This document shows, piece by piece, positions 57,785 to 64,000 of a DNA stretch of 64,000 bases. Under the pieces are notes generated by a model. That model was given only the letters and a program-made list of their open reading frames with translations. It was not told the DNA's origin and made no database searches. The DNA lies in the NCBI GenBank assembly GCA_018715765.1, contig DVKY01000037.1:1-64000 (forward strand), written 5' to 3'. The stretch is from Fimivicinus intestinavium. Lineage in GTDB: Bacteria; Bacillota; Clostridia; Oscillospirales; Acutalibacteraceae. The translations under genes were made by a program, and so were the position numbers. Within the stretch, counting starts at the first letter, position 1; the number at the start of each line of letters is the position of its first letter.

Positions 57785-58818
57785 ACACAACAGTTGCGAT
57801 CATTCTGTGCGCGGTGATCGGCTTTGCGGTTTCGGCACTGCTGGGGATTGTGCTGGTGCCATGGCTGCACAAGCTGAAATTCGGGCAAACGATTCTGGAT
57901 ATCGGCCCAAGCTGGCATAAAAAAAAGCAGGGCACGCCAACCATGGGCGGAATCATGTTTATTGCCGCTACCATTGTGGCGCTGCTGGTGGTAGCGCTGA
58001 CGGATTATTTTCTGGGCGGGAATCTGGTGCAGGGCGCGGACCTGAGCGGGATGAACGCGCACACCAAGCTTTGGGGCGGGCTGCTCATGGCAATTGGCTT
58101 TGCGGCGATCGGCTTTGCGGATGATTATATTAAGGTGGTTAAAAAGCGAAACCTCGGGCTGACGGAAAAGCAAAAGACTGTAATGCAGCTGCTGGTTGCG
58201 GTGGCTTACCTCGCTTCCCTGCATATTGCGGAGGGCACCCATACCTATATTCCGTTTCTGGGTGATATCCCGCTGCATCCAGTGGTGTATTATGCGTTTG
58301 GCATCATCGTGATTTATGCGGCGACCAATGCCGTCAATTTTACCGACGGTATCGACGGCCTTTGCGGGAGCGTGACGATGCTGGCGGCACTGTCCTTCAC
58401 CATTATGGGGATCCTGCGGCAGATGATGGGCGTGAGCATTATGGGCGCGGCTCTTGCGGGAGCGTGCGGCGGCTATTTGATTTGGAACTGGTATCCGGGC
58501 AAGGTGATGATGGGGGATACGGGCTCCATGTTCCTGGGCGGCATGGTGGTGGCGCTTGCCTACTCGCTGAATTGCCCGATTATTTTGGTGCCGGTGGGCA
58601 TTATATATGTAATCGAGGGCGGTTCTGTGGTGATCCAGCGTGCGTACTTTAAAATCACCAAGCATAAAACGGGGACAGGCAAACGGATTTTTAAAATGAC
58701 GCCGATTCATCACGGCCTGGAAATGTCCGGCTGGAAGGAGACAAAGATCGTCTTTGTCTTCAGTGGGATTACGATTCTGGGCGGAGCTTTGGGCGTTTTG
58801 CTGATGTATTTTGGGTGA
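57781..58818 (+). CDS. mraY: phospho-N-acetylmuramoyl-pentapeptide transferase
   Basis: This 345-residue integral membrane enzyme makes lipid I by joining UDP-MurNAc-pentapeptide to undecaprenyl phosphate. About ten helices are visible. Signature motifs are KKQGTPTMGG, the aspartate-rich GFADDYIKVVKKRNLGL, NAVNFTDGIDGL and MTPIHHGLEMSGWKE. ATG 57781 overlaps the murF stop and is preceded by GAGGGGTGG. It is followed after 54 bp by ftsW/spoVE; murD, often placed here, is absent. Confidence 0.96.
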   Translation: MNTTVAIILCAVIGFAVSALLGIVLVPWLHKLKFGQTILDIGPSWHKKKQGTPTMGGIMFIAATIVALLVVALTDYFLGGNLVQGADLSGMNAHTKLWGGLLMAIGFAAIGFADDYIKVVKKRNLGLTEKQKTVMQLLVAVAYLASLHIAEGTHTYIPFLGDIPLHPVVYYAFGIIVIYAATNAVNFTDGIDGLCGSVTMLAALSFTIMGILRQMMGVSIMGAALAGACGGYLIWNWYPGKVMMGDTGSMFLGGMVVALAYSLNCPIILVPVGIIYVIEGGSVVIQRAYFKITKHKTGTGKRIFKMTPIHHGLEMSGWKETKIVFVFSGITILGGALGVLLMYFG

Positions 58819-58872
58819 CGGCCATACGCCGGAAAGGGACGGCGGTTAGCGAATCACAGGGAGGAATGAACT

Positions 58873-60150
58873 ATGTCGGCCAATGCGAATATGGTGCGCA
58901 GCCGGAACAGGGCACAGCCTGAGGGGAAGAAGGGGCGCTCCTTCTTACGGGGGCTGATGTCGCGCGATGCGTTTGACGTGCAGTTTATGGCTTTTACATT
59001 GGCGCTTTTAACGACCGGCTTGGTGATGCTGCTTTCTGCCAGCTCCACGTATGCTTATTATAATAATGGTGACAGTGACTACTACTTTAAGCGGCAGTTG
59101 CTTTTTGCGATTGTTGGCGTTACTTTGATGTTTCTGGTTTCAAAAATTAACTATGAGTGGTATAAATTTTTGGCGATTCCCGGGATTGTTGTATCTGTCG
59201 GGCTGCTGGTGCTGGTGCTTTTTTATCATACGGATATGGGCGATTTCAAGCGCTGGATCCCTCTGCCCGGCGGCCAGACCTTCCAGCCCTCTGAAATTGC
59301 CAAGGTAGCGCTGGTGCTCTTTTGCGCCTGGAGCATGGAAAAGCACCATCTTCAAATCACTGGCAAGGCGCCGCTGCAGGGCGGAGTTACCACCTGGCTG
59401 CGCCGCAGAACCCATGGGAAGGTGGAGCTGAGCAAACTTTCTTCCTCCACGGCATATATGCTGTTTTATGCCGCTGTGATCTGCCTGATGTGCGGGCTTG
59501 TCTTTTTGGAGAATCATCTGTCCGGCACGATCCTAATGTTTGCCATCGGCGTTGCGATGATGTTTTTCGGCGAGGTAAAGGCGCGCTGGTTTGTCCTTGG
59601 CCTCATCGCGGTGGCTGCTGTGGTCATTTTCTTCCTCATCTTCCCGGATCAGCTGCCCTCCTATGCAGCGGAACGCATTGAAATGTGGCGCAATGAGGAT
59701 GCCGACCCCTATGGTGCGCGCTGGCAGACGAACCAGTCCCTCTATGCGATTGGCTCCGGCGGCTTTCTGGGCGCCGGGCTTGGCAATTCCAAGCAAAAGC
59801 ATCTCTATGTTTCTGAGCCGCAAAATGATTTCATCTTTTCCATCGTGTGCGAAGAGCTCGGCTTTGTGGGCGCCACAGCGATCATCATTCTGTTCAGCCT
59901 GCTAATATGGCGCGGCTTCGTTATCGCAATGAAGGCGCGCGACCGTTTTGGCGCGTTGCTTGCTTTGGGGCTTGTGTTTCAGGTTGGGCTGCAGGTCGCT
60001 TTGAATATTGCCGTGGTGACGGATACGGTGCCCAACACAGGCATTTCATTGCCGTTTTTCAGCTATGGGGGCACATCGCTGCTGATTCTGCTGGTGGAGA
60101 TGGGGATTGTCCTGTCTGTTTCGCGGTATTCCAGAGTGCGGAAGCGATAG
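58873..60150 (+). CDS. ftsW: FtsW/SpoVE-type peptidoglycan glycosyltransferase
   Basis: This 425-residue SEDS protein polymerises lipid II with a class B PBP partner, here probably the PASTA protein encoded upstream. About ten membrane helices are visible, with LMLLSASSTYAY, RWIPLPGGQTFQPSEIAKVALVLF, and the late motifs YAIGSGGFLGAGLGNSKQK, PQNDFIFSIVCEELGF, NTGISLPFFSYGGTSL. In spore formers the cluster copy is often SpoVE; sequence alone does not separate it from FtsW. ATG 58873 follows GGGAGGA. Confidence 0.92.
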   Translation: MSANANMVRSRNRAQPEGKKGRSFLRGLMSRDAFDVQFMAFTLALLTTGLVMLLSASSTYAYYNNGDSDYYFKRQLLFAIVGVTLMFLVSKINYEWYKFLAIPGIVVSVGLLVLVLFYHTDMGDFKRWIPLPGGQTFQPSEIAKVALVLFCAWSMEKHHLQITGKAPLQGGVTTWLRRRTHGKVELSKLSSSTAYMLFYAAVICLMCGLVFLENHLSGTILMFAIGVAMMFFGEVKARWFVLGLIAVAAVVIFFLIFPDQLPSYAAERIEMWRNEDADPYGARWQTNQSLYAIGSGGFLGAGLGNSKQKHLYVSEPQNDFIFSIVCEELGFVGATAIIILFSLLIWRGFVIAMKARDRFGALLALGLVFQVGLQVALNIAVVTDTVPNTGISLPFFSYGGTSLLILLVEMGIVLSVSRYSRVRKR

Positions 60151-60303
60151 ATGCCGCTCCGCCTGTGCCACCCAAATAATGCTGGCACTGTAAAAATTTC
60201 GAGCGGCTATGGAGATCTGTCGCATATTTTGGGGTGTGCCTGATTGGTGCTTTGCGCTTGGCATGCTCTGGCTTCAAAGTGAGAAAGGAAGGGAAAAGTT
60301 TTG

Positions 60304-61428
60304 ATGAAGATTTTGTTCGCCGCCGGCGGTACCGGCGGCCATATCAATCCTGCGCTTGCTGTTGCAGGCACTGTGCGCGAACATCATCCGGATGTGAAAA
60401 TTCTGTTTGTCGGCACGGCTGAAAAAATGGAATCGCGCCTCGTCCCGGCCGCCGGATATGATTTTAAAACGATCGATATCACCGGTTTTCAGCGTAAGCT
60501 GACGCTGGAAAACATAAAGAGGAATATCGGAACGGTCTCAAAGCTTTGGAAGGCTTCCTCGCAGGCAAAAAAAATCCTGCTGGAGTTTCAGCCGGATGTC
60601 GTCGTCGGGTTCGGCGGCTATGTCAGCGGGCCGGTGCTGCGTATGGCGGCAAAGCTGGGCTTCAAAACGGCGATCCATGAGCAGAATGCATTCCCCGGCA
60701 AAACCAATAAGGTGCTCGCCGGCGAGGTTGACCGGGTGATGCTTACGGTGCAGGAGGCCGAGCAACACCTGCATCCCAAGCAGCCCTGCATTGTCACCGG
60801 CCTTCCGGTGCGGGGAGAGCTGCTGCGTGCGGACCGCACGCTTTCCCGCTTTGAGCTGGGGCTTGACGACCGCCCGCTGGTGCTCTCCATGGGCGGAAGC
60901 TTGGGCGCGGAAGCAATTAACCGCGCGATGGTGGATGTAATCGCCCGCTTTCACGAAAAAGCGGATTGCTACTTTATGCACGCAATGGGCCAGTACGGCT
61001 TGTGGGTGCGGGATGCACTCAAGGAGAAAGGGGTTGATCTGGCAAAGGAAAAGCATGTGGTCATCCGGGAATACATCGACGATATGTATCGCTGCATGGC
61101 GGCGGCGGATGTGGTCATCTGCCGCTCCGGCGCAAGCTCCCTGAGCGAAATCGAGGCGATGGGCAGGGCGTCCATTCTGATCCCCTCGCCCAATGTGGCG
61201 GAAAATCATCAGTATCATAATGCGATGGCGCTTGTCTCCAGGGAGGCGGCCGTATTGATTGAGGAAAAGGAGCTGACCGGCGAGCGCTTGGCTCAGGAGC
61301 TTGACCGGCTGCTCAGAGACCCTGCGCGCCGTAATCGCCTTGCCGAAAATGCGAAACGCTTGGCGATCACGGATGCGAATGAGCGTATTTATCGGGTTAT
61401 TATGGATCTGGCCGGGCAAGGGGCATAG
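60304..61428 (+). CDS. murG: UDP-GlcNAc:lipid I N-acetylglucosaminyltransferase
   Basis: This 374-residue GT28 enzyme at the inner membrane face makes lipid II. FAAGGTGGHINPALAVA is the N-terminal glycine-rich loop. VVGFGGYVSGPVLRMA, HEQNAFPGKTNK, LSMGGSLGAEAINRA, and the UDP-binding CRSGASSLSEIEAMGRASILIPSPNVAENHQ follow. ATG 60304 is about 10 nt after AAGGAAGGG; TTG 60301 is the alternative. It lies 153 bp after ftsW. Confidence 0.96.
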   Translation: MKILFAAGGTGGHINPALAVAGTVREHHPDVKILFVGTAEKMESRLVPAAGYDFKTIDITGFQRKLTLENIKRNIGTVSKLWKASSQAKKILLEFQPDVVVGFGGYVSGPVLRMAAKLGFKTAIHEQNAFPGKTNKVLAGEVDRVMLTVQEAEQHLHPKQPCIVTGLPVRGELLRADRTLSRFELGLDDRPLVLSMGGSLGAEAINRAMVDVIARFHEKADCYFMHAMGQYGLWVRDALKEKGVDLAKEKHVVIREYIDDMYRCMAAADVVICRSGASSLSEIEAMGRASILIPSPNVAENHQYHNAMALVSREAAVLIEEKELTGERLAQELDRLLRDPARRNRLAENAKRLAITDANERIYRVIMDLAGQGA

Positions 61429-61567
61429 CAAGCCAGGCTTTTGCCGCTTGATGACCACCGCACCGGTTCTCTGAAACGCAATCACGCATACCTTTGCGCA
61501 CGCATAGTATACTGCAGGGCGGCAAAAACGGCCCGCTTGTGTTTTTTATGCGAAAGGGTGTGCGACA

Positions 61568-62848
61568 ATGGAAAAAATCGTGATTGAGGGCGGGAAACGC
61601 CTGAGCGGGGAGCTGAGAGTACACGGCTCCAAAAACAGCGCCCTGCCGATTCTTGCGGCTGCCGTTTTGACTACAAAGCCTTGCGTCATACATAATTGCC
61701 CTATGCTGACGGATGTAGACGCGGCGATACGGATTTTAACCTATCTCGGCTGTAAGGTGGAGCGGGAAGGGCACACGGTAACGGTGGATGCCGCCAATAT
61801 CGAACGCGCCGATATCCCGGACCACCTGATGCGGGAGATGCGCTCTTCCGTTGTTTTTCTGGGCCCGATGCTGGCGCGGATGGGTAAGGCGAGCCTCTCC
61901 ACGCCCGGCGGCTGTGAAATTGGCCTCAGGCCGATTGACCTGCATCTTTCCGCTATGCGGCAGCTTGGCGTGGAGATTCAGGAGGAGCACGGCCGTCTGG
62001 AGTGCATCTGCCCTGAGCGGATGAAGGGTGCAAAGATCGCGCTTTCTTTCCCCAGCGTCGGCGCGACGGAAAATATCATGCTCGCCGCTGCCACGGCGCA
62101 GGGGCAGACTGTGCTTGTCAACGCAGCGCGTGAGCCGGAAATCAGTGATCTGGCAGATTTCCTCAACGGCTGCGGCGCACGGATTCACGGCGCAGGCGAG
62201 GGTACCATCGTTATCAACGGGGTAAACGCGCTCTCCGGCACGGAGCACACTGTGATTCCAGACCGGATTACGGCTGCGACTTATATGGCCGCCGCCGCAG
62301 TGACGCACGGACATCTGACGCTGCGTGATATCATACCGGCGCACCTTGGGCCTGTGATCCCGGTAATGGAGGAAGCGGGCTGCGATATCAGCATCTGTGC
62401 GCGGGATCTGACGCTTAGCGCGCCGCCCCGGCTGCGGCGGGTGCATACGGTGCGCACGATGCCCTACCCCGGGTTCCCGACGGATGCGCAGGCGCCTGTG
62501 ATGGCCATGACGGCGATTGCGGACGGCACCAGCGTAATCATTGAAAATATTTTTGAGAGCCGGTATAAGCATGTCAGCGAGCTGGTTCGGCTGGGCGCCC
62601 ACATCAAGGTGGAAGGGCGCGTGGCGGTGGTGGAGGGCGTGCCCTTCCTGTCGGGAGCGCCGGTTGTGGCGCCGGATCTGCGGGGAGGCTCTTCCCTTGT
62701 GGTCGCCGGGCTTTCCGCCTGCGGCACAACGGAGATTACGGAGATCCGGCATATTGACCGTGGATATGAAAAAATTGAGGAAAGCCTCCAGCAAATCGGG
62801 GCACAAATCAAAAGGGAGGCCTGTGAGGATGCAGAAAATACCGTATAA
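61568..62848 (+). CDS. murA: UDP-N-acetylglucosamine 1-carboxyvinyltransferase
   Basis: This 426-residue enzyme performs the first committed step of peptidoglycan synthesis, moving enolpyruvate from PEP to UDP-GlcNAc. It starts IEGGKRLSGELRVHGSKNSALPILAA; Cys116 in TPGGCEIGLRPIDLH is the PEP/fosfomycin-reactive residue, so fosfomycin sensitivity at the target is expected. LRVHTV-like RRVHTVRTMPYPGFPTDAQAPVMAM and AGLSACGTTEI complete it. ATG 61568 follows AAAGGGTG. Firmicutes often have two copies; only this one is in the window. It overlaps ftsQ by 20 bp. Confidence 0.96.
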   Translation: MEKIVIEGGKRLSGELRVHGSKNSALPILAAAVLTTKPCVIHNCPMLTDVDAAIRILTYLGCKVEREGHTVTVDAANIERADIPDHLMREMRSSVVFLGPMLARMGKASLSTPGGCEIGLRPIDLHLSAMRQLGVEIQEEHGRLECICPERMKGAKIALSFPSVGATENIMLAAATAQGQTVLVNAAREPEISDLADFLNGCGARIHGAGEGTIVINGVNALSGTEHTVIPDRITAATYMAAAAVTHGHLTLRDIIPAHLGPVIPVMEEAGCDISICARDLTLSAPPRLRRVHTVRTMPYPGFPTDAQAPVMAMTAIADGTSVIIENIFESRYKHVSELVRLGAHIKVEGRVAVVEGVPFLSGAPVVAPDLRGGSSLVVAGLSACGTTEITEIRHIDRGYEKIEESLQQIGAQIKREACEDAENTV

Positions 62849-63812
62849 CGCAAAGCTGGGAGGCAAACCGGCTGCACTTGGGCAAAAGGGGGAGGGCGCC
62901 CTTTCCCGTGATGAGCAAAGGCGGGCGCAGCAGCTGCGGGTGCAGAAGAAGCGGCGCCGCAGAAAGCTGCTGCTCTTTGCCGTGCTGTTCCTGCTCATCC
63001 TTGGCGTGGGAACGGTGCTGATATTGTTTGTGTTTTTTCACATTACAGGCTTTGAGGTGCAGGGCAACAGCCGTTATACCGCCGAGGAGGTGATCGGGGC
63101 CTCGGGCATTGCCGAGGGAGAAAACCTCTTTCTCTGCAATACAGAGAAGGCCGCCGCACGGATAACGGAAAAACTTCCTTATGTGGAGTCGGTATCCATC
63201 GAGCGTCGCCTGCCGGACAAGCTGGTGATCACTGTTGAAGAGGCGCAGCTTAAGCTCGCCGTCCAGCAGGGGAATTCCTATTTAATCTTGACGGGCAGCG
63301 GCAAGGTGCTGGAGATCGGGGCAACCGAGCTGCCAGAGGGGGCCGTCCTGCTCAAGGGGGTCAGGGTGAAGAGCGCCACGCCCGGCCAGCAGGCCAGCTT
63401 CCCTCCGGAGACGACTGCGCAGACGCAAACGGAAAGCGGAAATCAGACGCAGGAAACAACACAGCCGCAGGCGCCGGTGCAGTCTGCAAGCAAAACGGTG
63501 CTGGATCATTTGTTGCAGGCAGTGCAGCAGGCGGGTTTTTCCGGTATCACGCAAATTGACCTGACTGACCCGGAGGATATTCGTCTGACCTATCAGGGGC
63601 GTATAGAGCTTCTTCTGGGGGAAGATGACGGGCTTGCACAGAAATTATCGCTTGGGATGGAGGTTATTGCACGGGAGGAAGAAAACAACCCCGAGCCGAA
63701 GGGCGTCCTCAACCTGACCATACCAAAGAAAGCCTTTTTCCGTGAGACCGTCGAGCCCGAAACAAAGGCTGTGCCGACGCAGGCGGAAACACAGGCAAAG
63801 CCCGCCGCATAA
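62829..63812 (+). CDS. ftsQ: cell division protein FtsQ/DivIB
   Basis: This 327-residue bitopic divisome protein has a basic cytoplasmic head (QLRVQKKRRRRK), one membrane helix (LLLFAVLFLLILGVGTVLILFVFF, about 41-65), and then the POTRA domain (ITGFEVQGNSRYTAEEVI onward). The conserved SVSIERRLPDKLVITVEE beta domain follows. A Thr/Gln/Glu-rich insertion (about 188-222) and a Pro/Thr-rich tail differ between species. ATG 62829 follows GGGAGG and lies within the end of murA, so translation is coupled. Last gene seen of the cluster. Confidence 0.9.
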   Translation: MQKIPYNAKLGGKPAALGQKGEGALSRDEQRRAQQLRVQKKRRRRKLLLFAVLFLLILGVGTVLILFVFFHITGFEVQGNSRYTAEEVIGASGIAEGENLFLCNTEKAAARITEKLPYVESVSIERRLPDKLVITVEEAQLKLAVQQGNSYLILTGSGKVLEIGATELPEGAVLLKGVRVKSATPGQQASFPPETTAQTQTESGNQTQETTQPQAPVQSASKTVLDHLLQAVQQAGFSGITQIDLTDPEDIRLTYQGRIELLLGEDDGLAQKLSLGMEVIAREEENNPEPKGVLNLTIPKKAFFRETVEPETKAVPTQAETQAKPAA

Positions 63813-63862
63813 GGAGCCCATGCCGAAAAAATATCCGAATTCTTTTTATAGTATATTGAATT

Positions 63863-63890
63863 TTGACACCCGCCGTGTTAGTATATTACT
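63863..63890 (+). promoter_or_regulatory. possible promoter for the next gene (probably ftsZ)
   Basis: A perfect TTGACA (63863-63868) is followed at 15-16 bp by TATTAC/ATTACT. The 188 bp after ftsQ contain no gene, and ftsZ is the usual next gene, but it lies beyond the window. Confidence 0.5.
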
Positions 63891-64000
63891 AATCGCTTTG
63901 TAGCTTTATGCCAAGCTGCCAGTTTGGGGAGTTCTCCGGCGCGAGCGGATTGGCGTGATTTTAGGTGTTTCAGTGAGATTGTGCAATAGGGGGACGTGCA

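Overview
The window looks like a chromosome segment of a moderately GC-rich, spore-forming member of the Clostridia, most like the Oscillospiraceae/Ruminococcaceae. This is inferred from gene content and order; no marker RNA gene is present. Supporting signs are a PolC-type DNA polymerase III, a pyrH-frr-uppS-cdsA-dxr-rseP-ispG-polC block, an mraZ-led division and cell-wall cluster, a CIRCE heat-shock operator, a MurE with the DNPR motif of meso-diaminopimelate-adding enzymes, a collagen-like protein of the spore-surface type, and strong AGGAGG-type ribosome binding sites.

Layout. 1-4.6 kb is an AT-rich accessory patch. It holds a frameshifted zinc phospholipase C, small membrane proteins, a lipoprotein, at least two decayed genes, a 5'-truncated paralogue of a neighbouring gene, and a duplicated boundary of repeat plus terminator plus promoter. 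4.8-7.4 kb encodes a calcium-type P-type ATPase. 7.4-8.35 kb is an almost gene-free, strongly folding region bounded by heptamer repeats. 8.3-16 kb carries a secreted lipase, a possible structured RNA, a five-gene run (CBM9-like protein, NahK-like sugar kinase, glycerophosphodiesterase-like protein, nitroreductase-like protein, patatin), an orphan MazF and an unrecognised protein. 16-20 kb holds metG and tatD, separated by a 286-bp element with perfect 20-bp inverted ends, and a FeoB-associated/HMA-domain protein behind a DtxR-like operator.

20-31 kb is the translation, isoprenoid, phospholipid and replication block: UMP kinase, ribosome recycling, undecaprenyl diphosphate synthase, CDP-DAG synthase, DXP reductoisomerase, site-2 protease, HMBPP synthase and PolC. 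31-35 kb has a small P-loop kinase and a large secreted protein divergent from a TetR regulator. 35-41.4 kb is a histidine operon hisZ-G-D-C-B-A-I-E that lacks hisH and hisF. 41.5-45.3 kb has an acyltransferase/DUF6320 pair and a GH27 alpha-galactosidase with an inserted domain. 45.4-49 kb is a stress block: CIRCE and Hsp20, then a Crp/Fnr regulator, thioredoxin and CoA-disulfide reductase-rhodanese. A collagen-like protein follows.

50-64 kb is the division and cell-wall cluster: mraZ, rsmH, ftsL, a PASTA-type penicillin-binding protein, murE, murF, mraY, ftsW/spoVE, murG, murA and ftsQ. There is no murD. The window ends in a promoter-like region upstream of the next gene. The main non-gene signals are (i) a dispersed family of 7-bp-period repeats, often in inverted pairs; (ii) an imperfect palindrome of about 360 bp; (iii) the metG-tatD element; and (iv) a candidate terminator-ended RNA before 10.15 kb. 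No tRNA, rRNA, CRISPR array or complete insertion sequence was seen.
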